A DNA stretch of 64,000 nucleotides from Acidobacteriota bacterium (GCA_016703965.1 JADJBB010000021.1:1178001-1242000); one strand, 5' to 3'; counted from the first letter of the stretch, positions 45,861 through 54,850 are shown. Notes: generated by a model from the sequence alone, not told the origin. Numbers and translations are program-made.

Positions 45861-47000
45861 GTGGATCTACATTTATTAAAAGCAGGTTTCAGCGAAAAGT
45901 ACGGCGGTCAGCCCCGGATTTTTCGCGCGCCCGGACGTGTGAATCTGATCGGGGAACACACCGATTACAATGACGGTTTCGTGTTGCCCGCAGCTCTCGA
46001 TTTTGCGACCTATGTTGCGGCGTCGGTTCGGGATGACCGGCGTATTCGGGTGGCGTCGCTGAATTTTGACCGTGAGCTGGAATTCGACCTCGATCAGCCG
46101 CTGCAGGAAAATGAAAAGACTTGGGCAAAATATGTCCAGGGCGTCGGATTGATATTGGAGCGTGAAGGCTTTGCGCTTTGCGGGGCCGACCTGCTGATTG
46201 ACAGCGATGTGCCGGTCGGTGCGGGTCTGAGTTCATCGGCGGCGCTCGAGATCTCGACGGCGTTTGCTCTCGCGACACTATCGGGACACCAGGTAGATGG
46301 GATGAAACTCGCGAGGATCGGGCAAGCGGCGGAGCATGAATTCGCCGGCGTTCGCAGCGGGATAATGGATCAATTTGTTTCGGTTTTTGGCAAGAAGGAT
46401 CACGCGTTATTCCTCGACTGCCGCTCGATGGAATGGTCCGCGATCCCGACCTCGTCCGCACAATTTCTGATCTGCAACACCAAAACGAAACACGAGCTCG
46501 CTGACGGTGAATACAATAAACGCCGGGCCGAATGCGAGGCTGCTGCCGCCTTTTTCGGCAAACCCTCGCTGCGAGACGTTACGATCGAAGATCTGAATGA
46601 GCGTTCCGACGGAATGCCCGAAATTCCAAAGAAACGGGCACGGCACATTGTCACGGAGAACTCTCGAGTAGAATCATCGGTCGCGGCATTGAAAAGCGGC
46701 GACCTCGCGGAATTTGGCCAGCTGATGAACGAATCGCATAAGAGTATGCGGGATGATTTTGAGATCAGCTGTGCGGAACTCGATCTGATGGTTGAACTCG
46801 CCCACTCGAGCGGCGAAGTTCTCGGCGCCCGAATGACCGGCGGCGGATTTGGCGGATGCACGATCAATATGATGAAAGACGGTGACCACACTGATTTTAT
46901 TCGCAATTTGTCCGCGGCATACACTCTTGAAACGGGGATCGTGCCCGAGATTTACGGTTGCGAGATCGGCGACGGTGTCGAAGAAGTAACCACGAGATAA
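45861..47000 (+). CDS. galK: Galactokinase
   Basis: A GHMP-family kinase of about 379 residues that phosphorylates galactose to galactose-1-phosphate. The GTG at 45861 is preferred (VDLHLLKAGFSEKYGG), because the earlier GTG at 45828 lies in repetitive sequence; either is possible. The galactokinase signature is GRVNLIGEHTDYNDGFVLP, the ATP-binding motif is PVGAGLSSSAALEIS and the C-terminal motif is MTGGGFGGCTINM. The TAA stop lies inside the left arm of an inverted repeat (46984-47060). With galT it channels galactose from galactan side chains. Confidence 0.93.
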   Translation: MDLHLLKAGFSEKYGGQPRIFRAPGRVNLIGEHTDYNDGFVLPAALDFATYVAASVRDDRRIRVASLNFDRELEFDLDQPLQENEKTWAKYVQGVGLILEREGFALCGADLLIDSDVPVGAGLSSSAALEISTAFALATLSGHQVDGMKLARIGQAAEHEFAGVRSGIMDQFVSVFGKKDHALFLDCRSMEWSAIPTSSAQFLICNTKTKHELADGEYNKRRAECEAAAAFFGKPSLRDVTIEDLNERSDGMPEIPKKRARHIVTENSRVESSVAALKSGDLAEFGQLMNESHKSMRDDFEISCAELDLMVELAHSSGEVLGARMTGGGFGGCTINMMKDGDHTDFIRNLSAAYTLETGIVPEIYGCEIGDGVEEVTTR

Positions 47001-47060
47001 CACGAAAAAGCACAAAATAATAGAATTCTTTTTAGTGACTTTTCGTGTCCTTTCGTGGTT
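46984..47060. repeat. 28-bp imperfect inverted repeat overlapping the galK stop (family D)
   Basis: Left arm 46984-47011 encodes the last residues and stop of galK (VTTR). Right arm 47033-47060 pairs with it with five mismatches. It could act as a terminator-like hairpin or as an extragenic repeat. Confidence 0.75.
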
Positions 47061-47099
47061 ACAAACTTATTCCTCATTCTTAGCTTGAAGTGGAAATTA

Positions 47100-47114
47100 A
47101 TTGGTAATACCATT
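47100..47114. promoter_or_regulatory. TTGG-N5-CCAA-like palindrome upstream of the rhamnose catabolic genes
   Basis: ATTGGTAATACCATT matches the palindrome set with one arm mismatch, about 175 bases before the aldolase start. Confidence 0.4.
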
Positions 47115-47177
47115 TTATTTTCATAAATGGTTGCCTAATATCGGAAAAGTTGATATTCTTCTGTTTTCACGATGGTT

Positions 47178-47216
47178 AAGCGGTTTTCCGCAGCATGCGC
47201 TTTCGGATAAGCGGTT
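47178..47216. promoter_or_regulatory. Two LacI-type operator candidates 31 bp apart upstream of rhaEW
   Basis: Cores AAGCGGTT at 47178-47185 and 47209-47216 lie on the same face of the helix (31 bp, about three turns), within 111 bases of the start codon at 47289. This is the only promoter here with a close pair, as expected for the main catabolic operon. Confidence 0.7.
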
Positions 47217-47288
47217 GCGAATCTAACGATCGCGCCCGCTAAATGCTGTCTTTTTTAATATTTTAATTTTTCCTTCACCTCTAAGATC

Positions 47289-49490
47289 ATGAGTAATCAA
47301 GCAACACAAGAATCGAAATATAAACACGTTAAATACCTTTGGAACGAGGAAGAGGCAGCGAAACTCGAGGGCGTCGATCGTCTCGTTTACCGCTCGAACC
47401 GCCTTGGCGACGACCTGACGCTGACCAACACCGGCGGCGGCAACACTTCGTCAAAACTGCCTGAAACTGATCCGCTCACCGGCGAAGAAGTCGAAGTCCT
47501 CTGGCTCAAAGGCTCGGGCGGCGACCTGCGTACTGCGAAACGCGATGGTTTTGCTTCGCTCTATCTTAATAAGGTTCGCGACATGCGGGCGATCTATGAG
47601 AACGATCCAAACAACGGAGCGAAAACGCCGATCGAAGATTCGATGTACCCGATCTATTCGCACTGCACGTTCAACCTGAACCCGCGTGCCTGTTCGATCG
47701 ACACGCCGCTTCACACGCTGGTGCCGTTCAAGCATGTCGATCATTTGCACCCGAACGCTGTCATCGCGATCGCCGCTTGCGTCAATCAGGAAAGATTAAC
47801 TAAAGAAGTTTACGGCGAGGACGTGATCTATATTCCCTGGCAGCGTCCCGGTTTCGACATCGGGCTGAAGATCGAGCAGTTGATCAAGGACAATCCGCAG
47901 GCAAAGGGCATCCTGCTCGGCCATCACGGAATGTCTTCGTGGGACAATAACGATAAAACCTGCTACGAGACCGCTCTTGAGATCATCGACCGTGCGGCCC
48001 AGTACATCGAGGAACGCGATAAGGGCGAAGCGACCTTTGGCGGGCCGAAATACAAGGCTCTCGACGACGAAACGCGTCAGAAGCTGCAGATCGAGATCAT
48101 CCCGTTCATCCGCGGACAGGTTTCGGTTTATCGCCGGTTTATCGGAACCGTGCAGGACGACCCGAAGATGCTGCGGTTTGTTAACAGCGTCGACGGCCCG
48201 CGTCTGGCGGCACTTGGAACGTCGTGCCCGGATCACTTCCTGCGTACGAAGATCAAGCCTTTATTCGTGAATTGGAATCCGGAAACGGGTGATATCGAGT
48301 CGTTGAAAACCGCGATCTCAGAAGGCCTCGTTCAGTACCGAAAAGACTACGCCGAATATTACGAACGCTGCAAGCATCCTGATTCGCCAGCAATGCGTGA
48401 CCCGAATCCGACGGTTTGTTTGATCCCCGGACTTGGAATGATCGCCTGGGGCAAGAACAAGAGCGAATCGCGTGTTACTGGCGAGTTTTACAACTGCGCG
48501 ATCGAGGTCATGCGTGGTGCTGAGGCGATGGACGAGTACGAGGCGATGGACCAGCAGGAGGCGTTCGACATCGAATACTGGCTGCTCGAGGAAGCAAAGC
48601 TCCAGCGTATGCCGCCGGAAAAAGAGCTTGACCGCCAGATCCACGTTATCATCGGAGCCGGTGCCGGCATCGGAAAAGAGACGGCTCACCGCATCGTCAA
48701 AGAAGGTGCCCACGTCGTCTGCGTCGATAAGGACGCGGCTTCGGCACAGGAAACTGCCGACGAGATCATCGCCAAATACGGCACCGGAATTGGCGTTTCG
48801 GGAACGGGCATCTCAAATTGCGGCGTCGCGATCGGCCTCGGCTGCGACATGACGGACCGCGAATCGGTCGCAAAAATGCTCGATCAGGTGATGCTCGCCT
48901 ACGGCGGCATCGATGCCGTGATCGTCACGGCCGGAGTTTTTGTTCCGCCCGACAAGACCGGCTATATCGAAGACAAAATGTGGGATTTCACCTTTGGCAT
49001 CAACGTCAAAGGAGCCTATATCGTCGCCGACGAAGCTCACAAAGTATTCAAAAAACAGGGGCTTACGGGCAATGTTATTTTGACGACGAGTGCGAATGCA
49101 GTAGTTGCGAAAAAGGGAAGCCTCGCCTACGACACCAGCAAAGCGGCTGCAAACCACCTGGTTCGCGAGCTTGCGATCGAGTATTCACCGATGCTTCGCG
49201 TCAACGCTGTTGCTCCGGCGACGGTTGTTAAAGGCAGTACGATGTTCCCGCGTGACCGCGTAATTGCGTCTCTGGCAAAGTACAATATTCCCTTCGAGGA
49301 TTCGGAAGACACAGATGTTTTGACCGAGAAATTGTCCAATTTCTACGCGAAACGTTCACTCACGCAGACGCCGATCGAACCTTCGGATCAGGCTGAAGCG
49401 ATCTTCCTCTTGCTTTCGAAACGTCTGAGCAAAACCACCGGCCACATCATTCCCGTAGACGGCGGTTTGGCAGACGGATTTATGCGTTAG
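47289..49490 (+). CDS. rhaEW: Bifunctional rhamnulose-1-phosphate aldolase / L-lactaldehyde dehydrogenase
   Basis: A 733-residue cytoplasmic fusion that splits L-rhamnulose-1-phosphate into DHAP and L-lactaldehyde and oxidises the lactaldehyde to L-lactate. Residues about 20-430 form a class II (zinc) aldolase domain with TNTGGGNTSSK, HCTFNLNPR and the metal-binding histidines in ILLGHHGMSSWD. Residues about 450-733 are a short-chain dehydrogenase: IIGAGAGIGKETAHR (NAD binding), TTSANAVVAKKGSLAYDTSKAA (catalytic Ser-Tyr-Lys) and PVDGGLADGFMR. The fusion is known from rhamnose pathways of several phyla. It leads the rhaEW-rhaI-rhaB series and has two operator candidates upstream. Its TAG stop overlaps a family E repeat. 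Confidence 0.94.
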   Translation: MSNQATQESKYKHVKYLWNEEEAAKLEGVDRLVYRSNRLGDDLTLTNTGGGNTSSKLPETDPLTGEEVEVLWLKGSGGDLRTAKRDGFASLYLNKVRDMRAIYENDPNNGAKTPIEDSMYPIYSHCTFNLNPRACSIDTPLHTLVPFKHVDHLHPNAVIAIAACVNQERLTKEVYGEDVIYIPWQRPGFDIGLKIEQLIKDNPQAKGILLGHHGMSSWDNNDKTCYETALEIIDRAAQYIEERDKGEATFGGPKYKALDDETRQKLQIEIIPFIRGQVSVYRRFIGTVQDDPKMLRFVNSVDGPRLAALGTSCPDHFLRTKIKPLFVNWNPETGDIESLKTAISEGLVQYRKDYAEYYERCKHPDSPAMRDPNPTVCLIPGLGMIAWGKNKSESRVTGEFYNCAIEVMRGAEAMDEYEAMDQQEAFDIEYWLLEEAKLQRMPPEKELDRQIHVIIGAGAGIGKETAHRIVKEGAHVVCVDKDAASAQETADEIIAKYGTGIGVSGTGISNCGVAIGLGCDMTDRESVAKMLDQVMLAYGGIDAVIVTAGVFVPPDKTGYIEDKMWDFTFGINVKGAYIVADEAHKVFKKQGLTGNVILTTSANAVVAKKGSLAYDTSKAAANHLVRELAIEYSPMLRVNAVAPATVVKGSTMFPRDRVIASLAKYNIPFEDSEDTDVLTEKLSNFYAKRSLTQTPIEPSDQAEAIFLLLSKRLSKTTGHIIPVDGGLADGFMR

Positions 49491-49571
49491 ACTGGAGGGC
49501 GAGCATCTTGCTCGCCTATCCCTCCCTACAGCAAAATAGTCAGGGTGAGCAGAGATGCTCACCCTCCAGTC
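49490..49571. repeat. Family E inverted repeat between rhaEW and rhaI
   Basis: Left arm 49490-49516 starts on the last base of the rhaEW stop; right arm 49544-49571 ends 9 bases before the rhaI start and directly before its ribosome-binding site. Few mismatches over 27-28 bp. Confidence 0.85.
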
Positions 49572-49580
49572 GGAGAAAAT

Positions 49581-50879
49581 ATGGCGGCAAACTTTGAGAT
49601 CGAACAGGATTTTATCGCTGAGCAAAATAGGGCGAACAGTGCTTGGCTTGCCGAAGACCTCGAATATCTCGGCAAAAAACTTGGCCGCCGCGGCGTCGAT
49701 GTTGAGACGCTGATCGAAAAGGCTCGTGCTCTTAAGGTTGCTGTTCCATCCTGGGGCGTCGGCACGGGCGGCACGCGTTTCGCACGTTTTCCCGGGCAAG
49801 GCGAGCCGCGTGGTATATTCGAAAAGCTCGAAGATTGCTCGACCATCAACAAACTCGTTCGTACGACTCCCGCAGTTTCGCTTCATATTCCGTGGGATAA
49901 GCCTGAGCAGACCGAGCAACTCGTTTCCGCCGCAGCTCAGCACGGACTCGAATTCGACGCGATGAATTCGAACACGTTTCAGGATCAGGTTGGCCAGAAG
50001 CAGTCATACAAATACGGCAGCCTTTCCCATGAAGACGCCGCCACTAGAAAACAGTCCGTCGAGCATAATATTGAGTGTATCGAGATCGGTAAAAAGATCG
50101 GTTCCAAAGCTTTGACCGTTTGGGTCGGCGACGGCAGCAACTTTGCCGGACAGTCGAACTTTCGCGGAGCTCTCGAACGCTATCTCGACTCGATGCGGGA
50201 GATCTACGCGGCTGTTCCGGACGACTGGAAACTCTTCATCGAGCACAAATTTTTCGAACCGGCATTTTATTCGTCGGTCATCAACGATTGGGGGACGAGC
50301 TACATCTGTGCGACCGAACTCGGGCCGAAGGCTGCGTGCCTCGTTGATCTCGGGCATCACGCACCGAACGTGAACATTGAGCAGATCGTTTCGCGGCTGA
50401 TCCAGTTCAAAAAGCTCGGTGGATTTCATTTTAACGATAGCAAATACGGCGACGACGATCTCGACGCCGGTTCGGTTAAGCCGTTTCAGCTTTTCCTTAT
50501 TTTCAACGAGCTTGTCGATGCGGAGTTGAGCAGGGTAGAAGGTTTTGATCCTTGCTACATGCTCGACCAGTCACACAACGTCACCGACCCGATCGAATCG
50601 CTTGTTGCCAGTTCGATCGAGATCTCACGAGCATTCGTCCAAGCTCACATGGTCGATCGTGCGAAATTGCGCGAAGCTCAGAAAGCGGGCGATGCGATCA
50701 CGGCTCTCGGAACTTTGAAAGAGGCATTTACGACCGATGTTTCGCCGATCCTTGCCGCCGCACGGGAGCGAAGCGGCGGCGCCATCGACCCGATCGCCGT
50801 CTATCGTGCGAGCGGCTATCGCACTCAAAAAGCGAAAGAACGTCCGGCACAGATCGGGATCTCAGCGGGAATCGTTTAA
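49581..50879 (+). CDS. rhaI: L-rhamnose isomerase
   Basis: A 432-residue isomerase converting L-rhamnose to L-rhamnulose, of the Pseudomonas stutzeri-like RhaI type. The start at 49581 is supported by GGAG eight bases upstream. It is a xylose-isomerase-like TIM barrel with metal-binding and catalytic residues in LFIEHKFFEPAF, CLVDLGHHAPNVNIEQI and GFHFNDSKYGDDDLDAGSVKP. It sits between rhaEW and rhaB, each border occupied by an inverted repeat, suggesting one transcript with structured spacers. Confidence 0.95.
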   Translation: MAANFEIEQDFIAEQNRANSAWLAEDLEYLGKKLGRRGVDVETLIEKARALKVAVPSWGVGTGGTRFARFPGQGEPRGIFEKLEDCSTINKLVRTTPAVSLHIPWDKPEQTEQLVSAAAQHGLEFDAMNSNTFQDQVGQKQSYKYGSLSHEDAATRKQSVEHNIECIEIGKKIGSKALTVWVGDGSNFAGQSNFRGALERYLDSMREIYAAVPDDWKLFIEHKFFEPAFYSSVINDWGTSYICATELGPKAACLVDLGHHAPNVNIEQIVSRLIQFKKLGGFHFNDSKYGDDDLDAGSVKPFQLFLIFNELVDAELSRVEGFDPCYMLDQSHNVTDPIESLVASSIEISRAFVQAHMVDRAKLREAQKAGDAITALGTLKEAFTTDVSPILAAARERSGGAIDPIAVYRASGYRTQKAKERPAQIGISAGIV

Positions 50880-50880
50880 G

Positions 50881-50982
50881 ATTTGCCCGCGAAATACGCG
50901 AAATTACGCGAAAAGAATATTTTTTGTTGCCGGCGACGCATTTTTCTAGTTTCGCGTCCTTTCGCGTGTTTCGCGGGCAAAT
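50881..50982. repeat. 33-bp inverted repeat between rhaI and rhaB (family C)
   Basis: Arms 50881-50913 and 50950-50982 are reverse complements with three mismatches and start two bases after the rhaI stop. They share the GCCCGCGAAATACGCG unit with the repeat at 32239-32304. The pair nearly fills the 122-bp gap before rhaB. Confidence 0.88.
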
Positions 50983-51001
50983 ATTTTCCTGATTCTTCAC
51001 G

Positions 51002-52495
51002 ATGGCGGGTTCACTTTTTATCGCGGTAGATCTGGGTGCGGGCAGCGGTAGAGTTTTCTTGGCGGGTGTCGATCGGGGTGAGTTTTTGCTCGAAGAGATA
51101 CACAGGTTTCAATATCCGCCAATTGAAAAAGACGGGAATCTGCGTTGGGATCTGAGCCACATTTTTGCCGAGATCAGGTCAGGGTTGAAAGCGGCGGGCG
51201 AGCGGGCGAGAAGCCTGGGACGCGAGATAAAGAGCCTCGGCATCGATAGTTGGGCGGTCGATTACGGTCTGCTCGACGCCAGCGGGAATCTGATCGCCGA
51301 TCCGGTTTGCTACCGTGACGACCGCACAAAAGACGCCATGGAGCAGGTTTTTGCCCGCGTGCCGCGATCCGAGATCTTTGAAAAAACCGGGATACAGTTT
51401 CAGAATTTCAACACGCTCTATCAGCTATTTTCGGAAAAGCGGCGAGGTGAGGCAGCAGACCTGCTGCTGCTGCCCGACCTGCTGAATTATTTCCTGACCG
51501 ACAAAAAAGCGGCAGAATACACGAACGCCACTACAACGCAGTTTCTTAACGCCTCGACCGGTAATTGGGATCACGATCTGATTAAGCGGCTCGAACTGCC
51601 GTCAGGAATTCTGCCGCAGATCGTTCCAGCCGGAACGGATCTGGGGCCGTTGAAACCGGAAACCGCAGAGGAACTCGGCCTCGAAGGTGTTCATGTCGTC
51701 GCACCGGCAACCCATGACACGGGAAGCGCGGTCGCGGGAGCACCGCTCGATGTGAACTCAGCCTACATTTCGTCAGGAACGTGGTCGCTGATCGGTGTCG
51801 AGCTCGAAAAAGCGCTGATCAGTGAAGATGTTGCCAAACAGAATTTCACGAACGAAGGCGGCGTTTACGGCACTGTTCGTTTCCTGAAAAACGTTATGGG
51901 ACTGTGGCTGCTCGAATCGTGCCGCCGCGAATGGAAAGCCGCTGGACTGGATGTAGAATACGACACGCTCCTCGCGGAAGTCGCAGCAGAGAAAGAGTTT
52001 AAGGCGTTCATTTTTCCCGACGACCCGAGATTTTTGAATCCGCCAAGCATGCTCGAGGCGATCACCCAGCAACTTGCGGAAACGGGACAGCAACTTGATA
52101 ACAGGCCGGCGGCGATCTCGAAAGTTATTTTTGATTCGCTCGCATTTCGGTACGCATCGGTGCTTCGGTCGATCGAAACGCTGACCGGAAAGAGAGTTTC
52201 GAGCATACAAATTCTTGGCGGCGGAGGCCGAAATACCTATTTGAATCAGATGACGGCGAACGCCAGTCGATTACCAGTAGAGGCTGGTTTGACCGAGGCG
52301 ACAGTCGTCGGAAATGTGTTGGTGCAGGCGATCACGGCGAAACGGTTTTCATCGATCGCCGAAGCAAGGGAGCACGTTGCGGCGAATTTTGATTTGAAAA
52401 GCTTTGAACCGCAGCCGTCACCGCAGATTGAAAAGGCCGGCGAGCGATATGCGGCGATAGAAGATAGATATACCGCCGAATCTATCAGTTTGTAG
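51002..52495 (+). CDS. rhaB: L-rhamnulokinase
   Basis: A 497-residue FGGY-family kinase that phosphorylates L-rhamnulose at C1. N-terminal ATP-site motif AVDLGAGSGRVFLAGVD, substrate region GIDSWAVDYGLLD, family block ATHDTGSAVAGAPLD with SSGTWSLIGVE, and C-terminal LGGGGRNTYLNQMTANA. The product feeds the aldolase domain of rhaEW. Its TAG stop overlaps the left arm of a short inverted repeat, after which the lut genes begin. Confidence 0.94.
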   Translation: MAGSLFIAVDLGAGSGRVFLAGVDRGEFLLEEIHRFQYPPIEKDGNLRWDLSHIFAEIRSGLKAAGERARSLGREIKSLGIDSWAVDYGLLDASGNLIADPVCYRDDRTKDAMEQVFARVPRSEIFEKTGIQFQNFNTLYQLFSEKRRGEAADLLLLPDLLNYFLTDKKAAEYTNATTTQFLNASTGNWDHDLIKRLELPSGILPQIVPAGTDLGPLKPETAEELGLEGVHVVAPATHDTGSAVAGAPLDVNSAYISSGTWSLIGVELEKALISEDVAKQNFTNEGGVYGTVRFLKNVMGLWLLESCRREWKAAGLDVEYDTLLAEVAAEKEFKAFIFPDDPRFLNPPSMLEAITQQLAETGQQLDNRPAAISKVIFDSLAFRYASVLRSIETLTGKRVSSIQILGGGGRNTYLNQMTANASRLPVEAGLTEATVVGNVLVQAITAKRFSSIAEAREHVAANFDLKSFEPQPSPQIEKAGERYAAIEDRYTAESISL

Positions 52496-52577
52496 CTATC
52501 AGTTATCAGCTATTGAGTGTAAATACGCAGAAACTGAACGCCCTGTAGATGTTCGAAATAGCTGATAACTGAAAGCT
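52494..52577. repeat. 21-bp inverted repeat between rhaB and lutA
   Basis: Arms 52494-52514 and 52557-52577 (AGCTATCAGTTATCAGC type) pair with one mismatch. The left arm includes the rhaB stop codon. A further GCTGTTAGCTGATAC follows the right arm. Confidence 0.85.
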
Positions 52578-52599
52578 GTTAGCTGATACACGGTTATTA

Positions 52600-53334
52600 A
52601 TGAAAGTCTCGCTTTTTGTAACATGTCTCGTCGACCAGCTCTGCCCGAACGTCGGCGTCGCCACGGTCGAGGTTTTGCGGCGGGCGGGATGCGAGGTGGT
52701 CTTCGACGAACGCCAGACATGCTGCGGCCAGCCTGCATTTAACACCGGTTATCGTAAAGAGGCGAGCAAATTTGCAAAGCGGTTTATCGAGATCTTTGAA
52801 AGTTCGGACGCGGAGGCGATCGTCAGCCCTTCGGGCTCGTGTACGGCGATGGTCAAACATTTTCACGAGCTTTTTCCTGACGAGCCGGAATGGCGGCAGC
52901 GAGCGGAAAAGATCGCGGCGAAGACGCATGAATTCGGCAGCTTTTTGGTCAATGTTTTGAAGGTTGAAGACATCGGAGCCGCGTCCACGGGTAAGATAAC
53001 CTGGCACGATGCGTGTCACGGATTGCGTGACCTCGGTATTCGAAGCGAGCCGCGGAAGCTTTTGAAAAACATAAAGGGCGTCGAATTCGTCGAGATGGAG
53101 AATGCCGATGTTTGCTGTGGTTTTGGCGGGACATTCTCGGTCAAATACCCTGAAATTTCAGCCGGAATGCTCGATAACAAGATCGAAATGATAGAAAAGT
53201 CCGGAGCCGATACGGTCGTCGCCTGCGACGCTAGCTGCTTGATGCAGATCAACGGACGGCTGTCGCGGATCGAGTCGAAGGTGCGAACAAAGCACCTAGC
53301 CGAGGTGCTCGCCGGGTCAGAACCGCCTGCGTAA
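52600..53334 (+). CDS. lutA: L-lactate utilisation protein LutA (Fe-S oxidoreductase subunit)
   Basis: A 244-residue CCG-domain protein of the LutABC (LldEFG) complex that oxidises L-lactate to pyruvate. Cys-Cys-Gly motifs are in QTCCGQPAFNTGYRKEA (about 46-62) and ADVCCGFGGTFSVKYPE (about 169-185). Placed after rhaB, it explains the fate of L-lactate produced by rhaEW. The last residues (SEPPA) and the stop are encoded by a family A repeat unit (53316-53343). lutB starts 47 bases later. Confidence 0.95.
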   Translation: MKVSLFVTCLVDQLCPNVGVATVEVLRRAGCEVVFDERQTCCGQPAFNTGYRKEASKFAKRFIEIFESSDAEAIVSPSGSCTAMVKHFHELFPDEPEWRQRAEKIAAKTHEFGSFLVNVLKVEDIGAASTGKITWHDACHGLRDLGIRSEPRKLLKNIKGVEFVEMENADVCCGFGGTFSVKYPEISAGMLDNKIEMIEKSGADTVVACDASCLMQINGRLSRIESKVRTKHLAEVLAGSEPPA

Positions 53335-53343
53335 GCGGGCGGG
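53316..53343. repeat. Family A repeat unit spanning the lutA stop
   Basis: GTCAGAACCGCCTGCGTAAGC... matches the arms of the inverted repeat at 5239-5350. Here a single copy encodes the LutA C-terminus and contains its TAA stop. Confidence 0.75.
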
Positions 53344-53380
53344 ACGAACGCGGGGATATGACGACGCGAGCCTTACGAAA

Positions 53381-54850
53381 ATGCAGCAGCTAACCGCAGA
53401 AACTTTTGACCAGAATGCCCGGGCGGCCCTTAATGACCCGGTGCTGCACGGTGCGCTGCGGAATCTGGCTGACAATTTCGTGACCCGTCGCCAAAACGCG
53501 ATCGCGTCCGTTGATGACTGGGAAGGACTTCGTGAAAAGGCCCGGGCGATAAAGGAAGAGACGCTGCTTCATCTTGACGAATACCTTTCACAATTTGTCG
53601 AGAATGCTGAAAAAGCCGGTGCAAAAATTCACTGGGCACGCGATGGAAAAGAGGCGTGTCAGATCGTTATCGACCTCGTAAAAAATCGCGATGCCAGGAT
53701 GGTCGTTAAGGCAAAAAGTATGGCCGGCGAAGAGATCCATCTGAACGAGGCTCTCGAAAGATCGGGCATCGAGCCGGTGGAAACTGACCTCGGGGAATGG
53801 ATAATTCAGCTCGCCGGCGAGACGCCCTCGCACATCGTCGTTCCGGCGATCCATAAAACAAAGGAACAGATAGCTGATATTTTTGTTGAAAAAGTCGGGA
53901 TCGAGAAGACCGACAACGTCGATGTGCTGACGAAAACGACGCGGCGGATACTTCGCGAACGCTTTGCCGAGGCTGAGGTTGGCATCAGCGGTGTAAATTT
54001 CGGAGTTGCCGAGACGGGTACCATCTTGATCCTTGAAAATGAAGGCAACATCCGGCTGACGACGAGCCTGACTAAAACGCACATCGCGGTCATGGGGATC
54101 GAAAAAGTCATCCCGAAATTTGCCGATCTCGATGTTTTTCTTAAGCTTTTACCGCGTTCCGGAACGGGCCAGCGGTTAACGGCCTACCAATCGCTGATCA
54201 CCGGAGTAAAGAAAAACGCGGCAGATGCGGGGCCCGAGGACGTTCACATCGTCCTGATGGACAACGGGCGCTCGCGAATGCTCGGCCATCCCGTCACGCG
54301 CCAGAGCCTCGCGTGCATCCGCTGCGGAGCGTGTCTGAACGCCTGTCCGGTGTACCAGCAGGTCGGCGGCCACGCGTATGGTTCGGTTTACCCCGGACCG
54401 ATCGGAGCTGTGATCACCCCGCAGTTGATCGGAATTTCAAAGGCGAAGCAGCTTCCTTACGCCTCGAGCCTGTGCGGCGCTTGTAAGGAAGTTTGTCCTG
54501 TAAAGATCGATATTCCGGAACTGCTGCTGCACCTGCGAGCAGAAATTACGGACGGAACGGCTGGTGGCTCGGCAAATAATCCGGAGCGAAAACGAAGATT
54601 TGCCGAGAGCCTCGCATTTAAAATGTACGGCAAGGCCTGGTCGGGTCAATTTTCTTACGGACTTGGCACCAAAGCCGCGCGGATAATGCAAAAATTGGTC
54701 GTTCGCGACGGCAAAATAGGAAAGGCGAGCGGCCTGATCGCAAAACTGCTGCCGCCGCTCGGAGCCTGGACCGCTTGGCGCGACGCTCCGGCGGTTGCTC
54801 CCAGGTCGTTTCGTGAGCAGTGGAAAGACGGGCTTGATAAGCAAGGTTGA
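53381..54850 (+). CDS. lutB: L-lactate utilisation protein LutB (ferredoxin-like, LUD domain)
   Basis: A 489-residue subunit with an N-terminal LUD domain (about 60-290, including GISGVNFGVAETGTILILENEGN) and two [4Fe-4S] cysteine clusters, CIRCGACLNACPVYQQVGG (about 308-326) and CGACKEVCPVKIDIPELL. The C-terminal part is helical and ends with WKDGLDKQG. It works with LutA and LutC to convert L-lactate to pyruvate, passing electrons onward. A 210-bp gap separates it from lutC. Confidence 0.95.
   Translation: MQQLTAETFDQNARAALNDPVLHGALRNLADNFVTRRQNAIASVDDWEGLREKARAIKEETLLHLDEYLSQFVENAEKAGAKIHWARDGKEACQIVIDLVKNRDARMVVKAKSMAGEEIHLNEALERSGIEPVETDLGEWIIQLAGETPSHIVVPAIHKTKEQIADIFVEKVGIEKTDNVDVLTKTTRRILRERFAEAEVGISGVNFGVAETGTILILENEGNIRLTTSLTKTHIAVMGIEKVIPKFADLDVFLKLLPRSGTGQRLTAYQSLITGVKKNAADAGPEDVHIVLMDNGRSRMLGHPVTRQSLACIRCGACLNACPVYQQVGGHAYGSVYPGPIGAVITPQLIGISKAKQLPYASSLCGACKEVCPVKIDIPELLLHLRAEITDGTAGGSANNPERKRRFAESLAFKMYGKAWSGQFSYGLGTKAARIMQKLVVRDGKIGKASGLIAKLLPPLGAWTAWRDAPAVAPRSFREQWKDGLDKQG

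Noticed and set aside
52777..52784. AAGCGGTT inside lutA, and another inside the permease fusion at 60092-60099
   Set aside because: Both lie in the middle of coding regions with normal codon use; about two chance matches are expected in 64 kb.
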